DNA of 64,000 nt from positions 1,674,001 through 1,738,000 of the forward strand of contig NC_022080.4 in NCBI RefSeq assembly GCF_000445995.2, read 5' to 3'. Below the pieces are notes generated by a model. The model was not told the origin of the DNA and made no database searches. It saw only the letters and a program-made list of their open reading frames with translations. Position numbers and translations under genes: made by a program. This DNA is from Geobacillus genomosp. 3 (GTDB taxonomy: Bacteria > Bacillota > Bacilli > Bacillales > Anoxybacillaceae). Of the stretch, positions 42,310-52,486 are shown piece by piece; the stretch's first letter is position 1; each line of letters starts with the position of its first letter.

Positions 42310-43812
42310 TTACGGTTGCTGAAATTGACGCATCATCTGTTCGATCCGCCCGACGTCGACATGCTCGCGGACATGAGTGGCAAGCCGGTCAAACGCCGCT
42401 TCTTTGCGGGTGAGAAACGATACAGCGCCGCGCAACGGGATTCCCTTTTCGCGGCGAATGGCGTTCAAAAAAGCGGTGCGGAACGCATCGTTATGAAACA
42501 AGTCATGCATGTATGTGCCTAACACTTGCTCATCCCCCTGTTTCGCCCCTTCATATCGGTCTTCTGCTTCAATCAATGGCGCATAGCCGGAAAGCGGCGC
42601 CGAGCGGCCCATATGAATTTCATAGCCGCTCACCCGAAACCGCTCGCCATTCCACGCAAGCACCCCGTTTGAACGGACCGTCATTTTCGTCCGTTCGAGC
42701 GTCGTCTCGACCGGCAGCAACCCGAGCCCTTTGACTTCCGGAAGCGGCGTTTCCACGCCATGCGGATCGCGGATGACAGCACCAAGCATTTGGTAGCCGC
42801 CGCACAAACCGACGATTTTCGTTGTTCCTTCGCGAGCGAGCGAAACAATGCGGGAGGCAAGGCCCCGTTGTTTCATATAGATCAAATCTTCAATCGTATT
42901 TTTGCTTCCCGGCAATACGATCACATCCGGGTTGCCAAGGTCATCAGCATGCGTCACCAAGCGGACGCGGCAATCCGGCTCGGCCAAAAGCGGGTCGAGA
43001 TCAGTGAAATTGGCGATTTTCGGATAGCGGATAACCGCGATGTCAATGACTCGCTCATCATCAGGCGACGCGGCAAACCGTTCAAGCGCGAGCGAGTCTT
43101 CGGCGTCGATCGCCAAGTCGGGCAAATACGGGACAACGCCGAGCACCGGCACGCCGGTATATTCCGTAAACCACTCCAGCCCCGGCTGAAGCAGCGCCGC
43201 ATCGCCGTGGAATTTGTTAATGATGACGCCCGCCACCCGCTTTCGATCCTCCGGTTCCAGCAAGGCGAGCGTCCCGACGAGGCTGGCAAACACGCCGCCG
43301 CGTTCAATGTCGCCGATCAACACAACCGGAGCGTTGGCGAGACGGGCGATACGCATGTTGACGAGCTCGCGGTCGTTTAAATTCACTTCGGCCGGGCTTC
43401 CCGCCCCTTCAATGACGATCCGATCATACTCGTTCATCAGCGTTTCAAGCGACTGGCGAATGACGGCCAGCCCTTGGTCGAAAAACTCGTTCCGGTAGGC
43501 GAACGCCTGCATCGTGCCGTACGGTTTGCCAAGCACGACGATTTGCGATTCATGGGTGCGGCTTGGCTTAATCAAAATCGGATTCATCTCGGCACGGGCC
43601 GCCACTCCGGCTGCCTCCGCCTGAATGCCTTGCGCTCGGCCGATTTCTTTCCCGTCCGGCGTCACGTACGAGTTTAACGACATGTTTTGCGACTTAAACG
43701 GCGCCGTCTTCCAGCCGTCTTGGGCGAAAATGCGGCAAAAGGCGGTCGCGATGACGCTTTTGCCGGCGTCGGAGTGAGTGCCTTGAAACATGATCGGCAG
43801 CGCTCTAGCCAT
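42310..43812 (-). CDS. cbiP: Cobyric acid synthase (CbiP/CobQ)
   Basis: The 500-residue protein starts at ATG 43812, overlapping the cbiA stop by 8 bp. An N-terminal dethiobiotin-synthetase-like P-loop domain (MFQGTHSDAGKSVIATAFCR) is followed by a class I glutamine amidotransferase domain with KIVGLCGGYQMLG (catalytic Cys) and a late histidine. It amidates the b, d, e and g side chains of adenosylcobyrinic acid a,c-diamide. Confidence 0.96.
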   Translation of the reverse strand: MARALPIMFQGTHSDAGKSVIATAFCRIFAQDGWKTAPFKSQNMSLNSYVTPDGKEIGRAQGIQAEAAGVAARAEMNPILIKPSRTHESQIVVLGKPYGTMQAFAYRNEFFDQGLAVIRQSLETLMNEYDRIVIEGAGSPAEVNLNDRELVNMRIARLANAPVVLIGDIERGGVFASLVGTLALLEPEDRKRVAGVIINKFHGDAALLQPGLEWFTEYTGVPVLGVVPYLPDLAIDAEDSLALERFAASPDDERVIDIAVIRYPKIANFTDLDPLLAEPDCRVRLVTHADDLGNPDVIVLPGSKNTIEDLIYMKQRGLASRIVSLAREGTTKIVGLCGGYQMLGAVIRDPHGVETPLPEVKGLGLLPVETTLERTKMTVRSNGVLAWNGERFRVSGYEIHMGRSAPLSGYAPLIEAEDRYEGAKQGDEQVLGTYMHDLFHNDAFRTAFLNAIRREKGIPLRGAVSFLTRKEAAFDRLATHVREHVDVGRIEQMMRQFQQP

Positions 43813-45172
43813 CCCGTTTCACCCGCTCGCATGCGGCGAGCCACCGTTCGGCCATCGCCGGGGCGGACGCGAAATGGAAATGGACGTAGCCGGCGACAAG
43901 CCGGTGCACTAGACAACCGTCCGGCTTTGTTCCTTTCCGGCCGCTCGTGTCATAGGCAAACGGCATCTCGCCCCGCGGTTCGTACACCGAATAATGGAAT
44001 TCATGTCCGCGCGCCACTTCCCCTTTTGGCAACAGAAAGTTCCCGTCCCGCCCATACACTTCGCGATAGCCGAGCGCCGCCAGCGTCCGCTGCATGACGA
44101 CCCGCCCCGGGATGACGCCGACCATGTCGTACGCAGCCCCACTTGTCGTGACAAGCTGTTCGGTAAGAAACATAAACCCGCCGCATTCGGCAAGTGTCGG
44201 CAAGCCGGCTTCGACCGCTGTGCGGATCGATTGCTTCACCGCCGTCTGCCGCGCCAGCTCAGCGGCAAACTCTTCCGGAAAGCCGCCGCCGATATACAGC
44301 CCGTCAGCGCCTTCCGGAAGCGGCTCGCCGGCGAGCGGGGAGAAATAAACAAGCTCAGCGCCATAGGCGGCTAACATTTCCAAATTTTCCGGGTAGTAAA
44401 AGTGGAAGGCGGCATCTTTCGCCACCGCGATGCGCACCGGATACGTCCGGCTTGGTTGGACAAGCGGGGCAGGCGCCGCTAGCGGCGGAGCGGACTCGGC
44501 GATCCGAAGCAGCGCCTCCCAATCGACTGTTTCCGCTACTTTTTCCCCAAGGGCGGCAAAAAAATCATCCAACTCACCGCGCTCCACCGACGGCACGAGT
44601 CCTAAATGCCGCTCTGGCAACGCCAACGCCTCGTCTTTTGGCAAATAGCCGACCGTCGGGATGCCGCACATTTGCTCGATGGCTGCCTGAATCAGCCGGA
44701 AATGCCCTTCGCTACCAACGCGGTTCGCAAACACGCCGGCAATGCGGACATCCGGGTGAAACGTTTGAAATCCGCGGACGATGGCAGCAGCGCTGCGAGC
44801 CATGCCAGCGGCGTCAATGACAAGCAGCACCGGGCTTTCCGTCAATACCGCAATATCGGCTGTCGATCCTTCATTAGACAGCGGCTGCTTGCCGTCAAAC
44901 AGCCCCATCACTCCTTCGATGATGGCGATATCCGCCCCTTGGCAGCCGTTCGCCAACATTTGACGCACGTTCGCGCGGCCAGCCATCCAGCTGTCCAAGT
45001 TGCGTGCTGGCCGGCCGGTGACCGCCGTATGGTACGTCGGATCGATGTAATCTGGTCCGCATTTCAATCCTTGCACCGTCAAACCTCTCTGCCTGAGCGC
45101 CGCCATCAAGCCGAGCGTCACGGTCGTTTTGCCGGCGCCGCTTCCCGGCGCGGCGATGACCAATCGTCGCAT
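43805..45172 (-). CDS. cbiA: Cobyrinate a,c-diamide synthase (CbiA/CobB)
   Basis: This 455-residue enzyme starts at ATG 45172 inside the end of cbiG. It has the P-loop APGSGAGKTTVTLGLM and the amidotransferase segment TLAECGGFMFL with the catalytic cysteine. It amidates the a and c side chains with glutamine and ATP, giving the substrate for later adenosylation. Confidence 0.96.
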   Translation of the reverse strand: MRRLVIAAPGSGAGKTTVTLGLMAALRQRGLTVQGLKCGPDYIDPTYHTAVTGRPARNLDSWMAGRANVRQMLANGCQGADIAIIEGVMGLFDGKQPLSNEGSTADIAVLTESPVLLVIDAAGMARSAAAIVRGFQTFHPDVRIAGVFANRVGSEGHFRLIQAAIEQMCGIPTVGYLPKDEALALPERHLGLVPSVERGELDDFFAALGEKVAETVDWEALLRIAESAPPLAAPAPLVQPSRTYPVRIAVAKDAAFHFYYPENLEMLAAYGAELVYFSPLAGEPLPEGADGLYIGGGFPEEFAAELARQTAVKQSIRTAVEAGLPTLAECGGFMFLTEQLVTTSGAAYDMVGVIPGRVVMQRTLAALGYREVYGRDGNFLLPKGEVARGHEFHYSVYEPRGEMPFAYDTSGRKGTKPDGCLVHRLVAGYVHFHFASAPAMAERWLAACERVKRDG

Positions 45173-46299
45173 GCCCCATTCTCCTTTCGTCCATGGCGGA
45201 TGAGCGCCACGGAAATCGTCACGTTGCCCGATTTCTTTTTCACGAGCGCCATTTGATCGGCCCCGCTGTACAATTTCGCCGCCGGCTCGCTCACCCCGTA
45301 GGCGCCGGTGTAGCGGAACACCGTCTCCGACGGCGCTTCCATCGGTACGGCGTTTAACTCCTCTGGTGGGTAGGTGACAAACTCCCAGCCGTATTGGGCC
45401 GCCACCGCCAAAAGCCCCGGCTCATCCTTTTTCAAGTCAATCGTGCATATCGCTTTGACGCTTTTGAGCGAAAAACGAAGTTCATGGAGCGTCTCGCGGA
45501 TGACCGTTTCAATTTCCCCGGCTGTGGTGCCGCGGTTGCACCCGATGCCAAGGGCGATCACTTTCGGGCGATACAAAACGCCGTTTTGCAAAATCGCTTC
45601 TTCTTCCGGCCCAAGCAGCCGGTGAGTGACCACAAGCGCCGCCGCCGGGCGGGCGGCCAGCGCCTCCGCGATCGAGCCGTACACGGTGAGGTTTTTCGGC
45701 AGCGGGCGGTCCGCCGGCCACCAATTTGGCTCTCCCGACTCTTGCACAATGGCGACCGGTTCTTCATTGACAACAGCCGCGCTCACCGGCGTCAAGTTGT
45801 CATCGGATTCCCATGCCCAGCCAAATTCGCGGCCGAATAGATCAACGGCGATCGTCTGCTGCACGTCGGAAGCGGTCGTAATGACCGGGCGGGCGCCCAA
45901 TATGGCGGCCGCACGCCGCGTCAATTCGTTGGCGCCGCCTAGGTGTCCGGATAATACGCTAATGACATGTTCTCCTTTATCATCAATGACGACAACCGCC
46001 GGATCGGTCTTTTTATCTTTCAACAATGGGGCGATCATCCGGACGACCGCGCCGAGCGAAATGATGCAAATGAGCCCGTCGTAACGGGCGAACAGCTCCG
46101 GCAGCAGCGTCTTAACGTTGCCGGAAAACAGGCGGATGCCATGCTCTTCTTCGTCGCCGCGGGCGAACTTCTCCGTATAATACACGTCCGCCCCATCCAG
46201 TTGGCGGCCAAGCGTTCGGGCAATCTCCACTCCGTGTTTCGTAATGGCCACGACCGCATAGACGCCGTGCCTTTCGTTGTTTATGGCAACAGCCCCCAT
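45118..46299 (-). CDS. cbiG: Cobalt-precorrin-5A hydrolase
   Basis: The 393-residue protein starts at ATG 46299 behind GGGGGAGGTG. The CbiG N-terminal and middle domains (ICIISLGAVVRMIAPLLKDKKTDPAVVVID) and the C-terminal GIGCNRGTTAGEIE are present. It opens the delta-lactone and releases acetaldehyde, a step found only in the early-cobalt route. It overlaps cbiA by 55 bp. Confidence 0.95.
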   Translation of the reverse strand: MGAVAINNERHGVYAVVAITKHGVEIARTLGRQLDGADVYYTEKFARGDEEEHGIRLFSGNVKTLLPELFARYDGLICIISLGAVVRMIAPLLKDKKTDPAVVVIDDKGEHVISVLSGHLGGANELTRRAAAILGARPVITTASDVQQTIAVDLFGREFGWAWESDDNLTPVSAAVVNEEPVAIVQESGEPNWWPADRPLPKNLTVYGSIAEALAARPAAALVVTHRLLGPEEEAILQNGVLYRPKVIALGIGCNRGTTAGEIETVIRETLHELRFSLKSVKAICTIDLKKDEPGLLAVAAQYGWEFVTYPPEELNAVPMEAPSETVFRYTGAYGVSEPAAKLYSGADQMALVKKKSGNVTISVALIRHGRKENGACDDWSSPRREAAPAKRP

Positions 46300-46300
46300 C

Positions 46301-47074
46301 TTACACCTCCCCCTTTCGATATCCGTGCGTAAACGTCCGGTCATACAGCTTCGAACGGTAGCCTTGTTCATGAATATGCGGATCGAGCGCCCAGCCGGCC
46401 AATATAATGGCGTGCTTCGTCACGCCGTGGCGCCGCATATCGTCAGCCAATGTCGCCACCGTTGAGCGAATTATGATCTCGTCCGGCCATGTCGCCTTAT
46501 AGACAACCGCCACCGGCGCATCACCGCTCCAGCCGGCGTCAAGCAGCGCCGCACTCACTTTTTTCGCCAACGTCGCGCTTAAAAAAAGGACGAGGGTGCA
46601 ATGGTGGCGGGCGAGTTCCTGCAACTTCTCACGCGGCGGCACCGGCGTCCGCCCCTCGGCGCGGGTGAAAATAACCGTCTGCGTCAATTCCGGGACGGTG
46701 AGCTCGGCCTGCACAGCGGCCGCGGCCGCAAACGCCGAGCTGACGCCAGGGACGATTTCCACATCGATCCCTTCTCGTTTTAACAAAGCCATTTGTTCGA
46801 GCGTCGCCCCGTAAATTGCCGGGTCGCCGGTATGGACGCGGACGACGAGCCGGCCTTGCCTCACCTTGTCGGCCATCATCGCCACCATTTGTTCCAAATG
46901 CATGCCAGCCGTATGAAACACCTCCGCCTCCGGCTTCCGGTAGCGCTCAATCAACTGGTCGCTCACCAACGAATCGGTGTAAAAAATGGCGTCCGCCGCG
47001 GCCAACAGCTCAGCGCCGCGAACGGTGATCAAATCCGGCGCCCCCGGCCCCGCTCCGACAATGTACAGTTTCAC
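46301..47074 (-). CDS. cbiF: Cobalt-precorrin-4 C11-methyltransferase
   Basis: A 257-residue SAM enzyme with GTG start 47074 that overlaps the cbiL stop (GTGA). It begins [16 protein letters not shown] and has VRVHTGDPAIYGATLEQ and VPGVSSAFAAAAAV. These are the CobM/CbiF marks. It methylates C11. Confidence 0.95.
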   Translation of the reverse strand: MKLYIVGAGPGAPDLITVRGAELLAAADAIFYTDSLVSDQLIERYRKPEAEVFHTAGMHLEQMVAMMADKVRQGRLVVRVHTGDPAIYGATLEQMALLKREGIDVEIVPGVSSAFAAAAAVQAELTVPELTQTVIFTRAEGRTPVPPREKLQELARHHCTLVLFLSATLAKKVSAALLDAGWSGDAPVAVVYKATWPDEIIIRSTVATLADDMRRHGVTKHAIILAGWALDPHIHEQGYRSKLYDRTFTHGYRKGEV

Positions 47075-47772
47075 TTTCTCACCACCAGCAATGTCAAATA
47101 TTCGAGCTCTGCCCCTTCGAGCCGCTCAACGTCCCAAATGACTTCTTCACTTGACGTCACTTTCGTCACCACCGCCGCCCGATGAAGCAAATCGAGCTCG
47201 CGAAGGAGACGGATCATCAAGTCGATCACTTTCGCTACTTTAAAAAAGATGACACAATCATGTGCAAGAAGCGCGGCTTTCATTGCCTCATCGTCGTCAC
47301 GCGCCGGCACGATCGCCACTTGCTCATCGCCGTCCGCAAGCGGCAGGCGAAGCCGGGCGGCGGCGGCGTTCGCCGAGCTGATGCCGGGGACGACTTCGAT
47401 CGGCGCGTCCGGATAGCGTCGCTCCATCACATGCATCAAATGGATGAACGTGCTGTACAAGAGCGGATCGCCTTCGGTGACAAACGCCACATCGCGCCCG
47501 GCTGACAGTTCCGTCCAAATGGCGTCTGCTGCTTCGTTCCATTTCGGCTCCAGCACAGCCGGGTCTTTTGTCATCGGAAAATGGAGCCCAAGCCGTCGCT
47601 TTTCATCCGGGGCAAAGTACGCGTCGATAATTTGTTCCGCATAGCTTTTGGCTTGCCGCCCTTTTTTTGGATAGGCGATCACCTCCGCCTCTTTTAGGCG
47701 GCGGTACGCCTTTACAGTCATCAGCTCCGGGTCTCCGGGGCCGACGCCGATGCCATATAATGTTCCCGTCAT
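47071..47772 (-). CDS. cbiL: Cobalt-precorrin-2 C20-methyltransferase
   Basis: The 233-residue protein starts at ATG 47772 behind GGGAGGGAGAGG, overlapping cbiET by 4 bp. [31 protein letters not shown] and [14 protein letters not shown] identify the CobI/CbiL subgroup. It adds the C20 methyl group after cobalt insertion. Confidence 0.95.
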   Translation of the reverse strand: MTGTLYGIGVGPGDPELMTVKAYRRLKEAEVIAYPKKGRQAKSYAEQIIDAYFAPDEKRRLGLHFPMTKDPAVLEPKWNEAADAIWTELSAGRDVAFVTEGDPLLYSTFIHLMHVMERRYPDAPIEVVPGISSANAAAARLRLPLADGDEQVAIVPARDDDEAMKAALLAHDCVIFFKVAKVIDLMIRLLRELDLLHRAAVVTKVTSSEEVIWDVERLEGAELEYLTLLVVRK

Positions 47773-48974
47773 TCCTCTCCCTCCCGCTTTGCGGCAATGA
47801 TGTACACCGGATTGAGCGCCTCAAAGCGCGTCAAATCCAAAATCGGCTTGCTTCGCGACACGTGGGCGAGCGTCACGTCGACCTGAAACCCGCGCGCCCG
47901 CAAACCATGGCACGCTTCAGCGAGCGTCTCGATCGTCGCCGCATTGATGACGATGCGCCCGTTTCGTTTCAGCCGCCGGCAGCACACATCCAGCAATGGC
48001 GCCATCGCGCCGGATGTGCCGCCGATAAAAATGGCGTCCGGGTCGGCAAACGCATCAAGCCCGTCTGGCGCTTTGCCGTGCACGAGCGTGATGTCGACGC
48101 GGAACTTGCGCAAGTTTTGCCGGCAACGTTCGATGTCCTGTTCGTTTTTTTCAATCGCAAACACGGCGCCGTCGCGGGCGATTTTCGCCGCTTCAATCGC
48201 CACCGAGCCGGTACATGCGCCAATGTCCCAAACAACGCTGTCCGGCCGCAAACGCAAGGCGCTTAGACTTAGGACCCGGATTTCTTTTTTCGTAATCAAT
48301 CCTTTGTCCGGCTTGCGCTGGCAAAACTCGTCATCATCAATGCCAAGCGGCCAAACCGGGCTTGGCGCTATTTGCCGCAAAATGACTATATTTAATGGAA
48401 GAAACTCGGTTTCGGCCATCTCTTCTAACGAAAGCAGGCGGCAACGCTCGTTCGGGCCACCGAGTTCCTCGCCGACAAACGCCTCGTACTCGGTCATGCC
48501 ATATGCCAACAAATAGCGGGCAATAGCCGCCGGCGAATTCGCCTCATCCGTTAACACCGCGACTTTGCGCCGCCCGTCGATTCGTTGCGCCAAGCCTGTT
48601 AACGGACGGCCATGGACGCTGACAAACGCCGCATCTTGCCACGCCTCGCCTAGTTTCGCAAACGCCCATTGCACCGAGCTGACCGCCGGGTAGACGTCAA
48701 TCGGCAATTTGCCGGCCAAATAGCTGCCGATACCGTAAAAGAGCGGGTCGCCAGACGCCAACACGACCGCATTGCGCGTCTCGTTGCGCAGCCGCTCGAC
48801 AAGCTCGGCCAACCCGCGGCGGATGACCATTGTTTCTCCTTTGTATTCCGGAAACATCGCAAGCTGGCGTTCGCCGCCGACAAGCAGGTCGCTTTCCATG
48901 ATCCATCGCTTGTACAAATCGGGAAGACTCGCCGGCCCGTCAGCCCCCACGCCGATCAGTTTCATCGTCCCCAT
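47769..48974 (-). CDS. cbiET: Cobalt-precorrin-7 C5,C15-methyltransferase, CbiE-CbiT fusion
   Basis: This 401-residue protein joins CbiE (residues ~1-205, [28 protein letters not shown]) to CbiT (from ~210, [22 protein letters not shown] site, [11 protein letters not shown]). It adds the C5 and C15 methyl groups and decarboxylates the acetate on ring C. The start at 48974 (AAAGGCGG upstream) is preferred; ATG 48965 is possible. It overlaps cbiD by 35 bp. Confidence 0.95.
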   Translation of the reverse strand: MGTMKLIGVGADGPASLPDLYKRWIMESDLLVGGERQLAMFPEYKGETMVIRRGLAELVERLRNETRNAVVLASGDPLFYGIGSYLAGKLPIDVYPAVSSVQWAFAKLGEAWQDAAFVSVHGRPLTGLAQRIDGRRKVAVLTDEANSPAAIARYLLAYGMTEYEAFVGEELGGPNERCRLLSLEEMAETEFLPLNIVILRQIAPSPVWPLGIDDDEFCQRKPDKGLITKKEIRVLSLSALRLRPDSVVWDIGACTGSVAIEAAKIARDGAVFAIEKNEQDIERCRQNLRKFRVDITLVHGKAPDGLDAFADPDAIFIGGTSGAMAPLLDVCCRRLKRNGRIVINAATIETLAEACHGLRARGFQVDVTLAHVSRSKPILDLTRFEALNPVYIIAAKREGEE

Positions 48975-50058
48975 CTGCTTGCACCGCCTTTCCTAATCGT
49001 TGTCCGCTCATCGTGTAAATCGATGTCGCCACTACCAGTCCGCCCCCGATTTCCCGAAGGGCGGCCCGGCAGCACGCCTCGCAGAGCAGCTCAAAAAATT
49101 TCGTACAACCGGCTTCTTGCATCATGTCGCCGACTTGCGCCGCCGTGTTCGCTTCACGCACCGCCGCCACCAGCTCGGAAGAAGCGCCGGCCTGCTCGGC
49201 AAGGGCCGCCAAAAAACCAAAATCGATCGGCGCGCTTTTGGCGTGCACCATCATCACTCCTTGAGCGACTTTCGAAAATTTCCCCATCATGCCGACCATC
49301 GACACTCTCCCCATGCCGAGCCGTTTGCATTGTTTCAGCGTAAAGCCAACAAAATCGCCCATTTCGATAAACGCTTCCTCCGGCAGATAGGGGTATTCCT
49401 TCATGGCATACTTTTCGCTCCGCCCGCCGGTCGTAATGACGACATGGCGGCAGCCGTTCGCTTTGGCCACTTCGAGCGCCTGCACAATGCTCGCCCGGTA
49501 GGCAGCGGTCGAGAACGGAACGACGATGCCTCGCGTCCCTAAAATCGAAATGCCGCCGATAATGCCAAGGCGCGCGTTTAACGTTTTTTTCGCGATCTCC
49601 TCGCCGCCCGGCACGGAAATGACGACGTTCACCCCGCGGTCGAGGCCGTATTGTTCGAGCACTTCCTTGATCGTTTCGCGAATCATTTGGCGCGGCACCG
49701 GATTAATGGCCGCTTCGCCGACCGGCACCGGCAGCCCCGGTTTCGTCACGCGCCCGACTCCTTCGCCGCCATCAATATGGACGCCGGAATCGAGCGCCCA
49801 TGAGACCGTGGAGACGATCGTCGCTCCGTGCGTTGCATCCGGGTCGTCCCCCCCGTCTTTAATGACCGAGGCTGTCGCCGATGATCCGCCGACTGTGCAC
49901 GACGCCATGGCAAACGTCACCACCCGCCCGATCGGCAGACGGATCGTCGCTTCCGTCTGGGCCTTGCCGGTGATGAGTGCGGTGAGCGCCGCTTTTGCTG
50001 CCGCTGTCGCGCACGATCCGGTCGTATACCCTTCACGCAACGCTTTTTTTGTTTCCAT
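48940..50058 (-). CDS. cbiD: Cobalt-precorrin-5B C1-methyltransferase
   Basis: The 372-residue protein starts at ATG 50058 behind [22 protein letters not shown] at the N-terminus is the CbiD signature, and the glycine-rich [15 protein letters not shown] follows. It methylates C1. CbiD exists only in the early-cobalt pathway, which fixes the route used here. Confidence 0.95.
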   Translation of the reverse strand: METKKALREGYTTGSCATAAAKAALTALITGKAQTEATIRLPIGRVVTFAMASCTVGGSSATASVIKDGGDDPDATHGATIVSTVSWALDSGVHIDGGEGVGRVTKPGLPVPVGEAAINPVPRQMIRETIKEVLEQYGLDRGVNVVISVPGGEEIAKKTLNARLGIIGGISILGTRGIVVPFSTAAYRASIVQALEVAKANGCRHVVITTGGRSEKYAMKEYPYLPEEAFIEMGDFVGFTLKQCKRLGMGRVSMVGMMGKFSKVAQGVMMVHAKSAPIDFGFLAALAEQAGASSELVAAVREANTAAQVGDMMQEAGCTKFFELLCEACCRAALREIGGGLVVATSIYTMSGQRLGKAVQADGDDETDRRGG

Positions 50059-50064
50059 GGCGTT

Positions 50065-50712
50065 TTACCCTCGCTCGGCGAGCAGCGATAAGGCGTTTAC
50101 GGCGGCGACAGTCACCGTGCTTCCCCCTTTGCGGCCGCGGTTCGTAATAAATGGCACATCGAGTTTCGCCAATTCGTCTTTTGACTCCGCTGCCGAGACA
50201 AACCCGACCGGCAGGCCGATCACAAGCCCCGGCCGCGCTTCCCCTTCCTTGATTAGGCGAATGAGTTCGAGCAGAGCCGTCGGGGCATTGCCGATCGCGA
50301 AAATGCCCCCTTCCGCCTCTTTGACCGCCTTGCGCATGGCGACGATCGCCCGCGTCGTATTCAGCCGTTTCGCCTCGGCAATGACGTCGTCATCAGAAAT
50401 ATAGACGTGCACCGAACTGCCAAATTTGGCAAGGCGCGTCCGATTGACGCCGACTTGCACCATTTGCACATCGGCGACAATAGGCTTGCCGCTGCGGATG
50501 GCAGCAATGCCGGCGCGCACCGCATCGGGATGGAACAGAAGGCTTTGGCCAAGTTCAAAATCAGCGGACGCGTGAATGACGCGCTGGACAATCGGATACT
50601 GTTCAGCGGTAAACGAATGGTCGCCGATTTCTTCATCAATGATTTGAAAGCTGCGCGCTTCAATTTGTTCCGGTTGGACGGTGACCGGGCGGAAAGTCGT
50701 ATGGAACTCCAT
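50065..50712 (-). CDS. cbiC: Cobalt-precorrin-8 methylmutase
   Basis: A 215-residue protein from ATG 50712 with AGAGGGGAG upstream. It has the CobH/CbiC segments HASADFELGQSLLF with the catalytic histidine, KPIVADVQMVQVG, and GLVIGLPVGFVSAAESK. It moves the methyl group from C11 to C12 to give cobyrinic acid. Confidence 0.95.
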   Translation of the reverse strand: MEFHTTFRPVTVQPEQIEARSFQIIDEEIGDHSFTAEQYPIVQRVIHASADFELGQSLLFHPDAVRAGIAAIRSGKPIVADVQMVQVGVNRTRLAKFGSSVHVYISDDDVIAEAKRLNTTRAIVAMRKAVKEAEGGIFAIGNAPTALLELIRLIKEGEARPGLVIGLPVGFVSAAESKDELAKLDVPFITNRGRKGGSTVTVAAVNALSLLAERG

Positions 50713-50825
50713 TCTCTGTTCTCCCCTCTCTTTGTTGTTTGGCTAGAACGAGCTCGAAACATCTCGCTTCATCGAACGTATAAGTCCGAACCCGTTTTTC
50801 TCTTTGTTCCTCTCGATCTTTTGCT

Positions 50826-51602
50826 TTACGCGAGCGGAAGCGGTGCATGTTGCTTCAACGCCGCCAGCACGCCGGCAAAATCGTGATGCACAATGCCGTA
50901 TGACAACCGTGGGCGGCGGATGACGATGACGTCGATGCCGAGCTCCTCGGCGGCGGCGATTTTCTCATCGACAAACCCGACCTTGCCGCTTTCTTTCGTG
51001 ACGACGACCGTAACGCCGAAATGACGGTACAGCGCCCGGTCGAGCTCTTTTGTGAACGGCCCTTGCATCATGACGATCTGCTCTTGCGAAAACCCGAGCC
51101 GCTCGCATTTGTCGAAATTGTCCTTCCGCGGCAGCATCCGGGCGATCACCTTCACGTTTGGGCGTCCGAGAAGCCGGGCGGCGAAAATGTCGAGCGTTTT
51201 GCTGCCGGTCGTCAGCATCACAACGCCGCCTTTTTCCGCCGCCAGATCAGCCGCTTCTCCATAGCTGTCGACAAATGTCACCTTATCGGACGCAATGGCT
51301 GACGATTGCCGCTCATAGCGAATGTACGGCAATCCGCTGTCCGCTGCCGCTTGCATGGCGTTTTTTGACGCCTCTTCGGCAAACGGGTGGCTCGCATCGA
51401 CAATCGCTTTCGCCCCTTCGGCTTTCGCGAGTTCAGCAAGCCGGGATGCAGCCAAACGACCGACATAAGTGCGAATGCCGGCCGACCGGAGCTGTTCGGC
51501 CGCATGGTCGGTGACGACTGTCGCGGTTACGCGATAACCAGCTTGCCGGATCATCATCGCCAATTCGCGGGCGTCACTTGTTCCGGCTAACATCAAAATC
51601 AT
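50826..51602 (-). CDS. cbiJ: Cobalt-precorrin-6A reductase
   Basis: This 258-residue enzyme starts at ATG 51602 behind AAAGGGGGAA. MLAGTSDARELAMMI, IVDASHPFAEEASKNAM and VTKESGKVGFVDEKI are the CobK/CbiJ landmarks. It reduces the macrocycle with a nicotinamide cofactor. A 113-bp gap before cbiC holds no credible gene. Confidence 0.95.
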   Translation of the reverse strand: MILMLAGTSDARELAMMIRQAGYRVTATVVTDHAAEQLRSAGIRTYVGRLAASRLAELAKAEGAKAIVDASHPFAEEASKNAMQAAADSGLPYIRYERQSSAIASDKVTFVDSYGEAADLAAEKGGVVMLTTGSKTLDIFAARLLGRPNVKVIARMLPRKDNFDKCERLGFSQEQIVMMQGPFTKELDRALYRHFGVTVVVTKESGKVGFVDEKIAAAEELGIDVIVIRRPRLSYGIVHHDFAGVLAALKQHAPLPLA

Positions 51603-51617
51603 CGACGCTTTCCCCCT

Positions 51618-52448
51618 TTAATGATGATGATGGTGATGATGATGGTGGTGGGCGGCGTGCAGACGATATTGACAAGTGTCGCAGTTCATCGCCACCGCCT
51701 GGCCGAGCACCTCGTGGAGGCGGTCAAGCACGATCGCCTCAAGCTTCGGATGAAAGCCGAAATAGCCGGCAAGCGCAAATGAGATATGCGAGTACTCAGC
51801 TTGGTATTGTGCCACTTGCCGCTCAAGCCGCTTCATGAGCACGCCGGTGAACAGAAAATACGGCAAGACGACGATCCGTTTCGCGCCAAGCGCCAAACAG
51901 CGGCGGACGGCGTCATCGAGCGACGGCGTTGTCACCCCCATAAACGCTGGTTCAATGAGTGCATACCCAGTCTGTTCCCAAAACAGGCGGGCGATCTTGT
52001 ACAAATCGCTGTTCGCATCCGGATCGCTCCCCCCGCGGCCAAGCAAAACGACCGCCGTTTCGCTGTCCGGATGTTCCGGCTGTTCGCCGATTTCTTGCAA
52101 TCTCTCTTTTAAAATTTCAAACGTCTCTTCGTGAACGCCGATCGGCCGCCCATATCGAAACGCGATATGCGGATAGCGTTTTTTCGCCTCATCAATTTCC
52201 GCCGGAATGTGCAGTTTGGAATGCCCGGCCGGCAATAAAATGAGCGGGACGACGGCCACTTCCGTTGCGCGGACTTCCGCGCAGCGTTCGATTCCTTCAC
52301 TGATTGACGGACGGCCAAACTCAAGAAAACACGTTTCAACGTGAAAGGAAGAGGCAAGGCGCGGCCGCAGCTGTTCGACAAACTCTCGCACTTGCTCGTT
52401 TCCTTCCGGGTCGCGGCTTCCATGGCCGACAAACAAAATGGCCCTCAT
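51618..52448 (-). CDS. cbiX: Sirohydrochlorin cobaltochelatase, CbiX long form with deca-histidine tail
   Basis: The 276-residue protein starts at ATG 52448, 7 nt after AGAGGGG. Two CbiX/SirB-like domains are present: FVGHGSRDPEGNEQV near the start and VLLGRGGSDPDANSD in the middle. The C-terminus carries MNCDTCQYR, the MxCxxC iron-sulfur motif known in long CbiX proteins, and ends in ten consecutive histidines. It inserts Co2+ into sirohydrochlorin at the entry of the early-cobalt route. Confidence 0.96.
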   Translation of the reverse strand: MRAILFVGHGSRDPEGNEQVREFVEQLRPRLASSFHVETCFLEFGRPSISEGIERCAEVRATEVAVVPLILLPAGHSKLHIPAEIDEAKKRYPHIAFRYGRPIGVHEETFEILKERLQEIGEQPEHPDSETAVVLLGRGGSDPDANSDLYKIARLFWEQTGYALIEPAFMGVTTPSLDDAVRRCLALGAKRIVVLPYFLFTGVLMKRLERQVAQYQAEYSHISFALAGYFGFHPKLEAIVLDRLHEVLGQAVAMNCDTCQYRLHAAHHHHHHHHHH

Positions 52449-52486
52449 GTTCATTCCCCTCTCTTTCGTGTCGCTCAACCTGGCGG

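Noticed and set aside
50660..50848. A 62-residue minus-strand gene between cbiJ and cbiC
   Set aside because: It overlaps both genes in another frame, lacks a ribosome binding site and has no recognisable features.
51618..51660. The His run as a cloning tag or contamination
   Set aside because: It is in frame with a complete CbiX in its normal operon, and His-rich tails are known for this protein.
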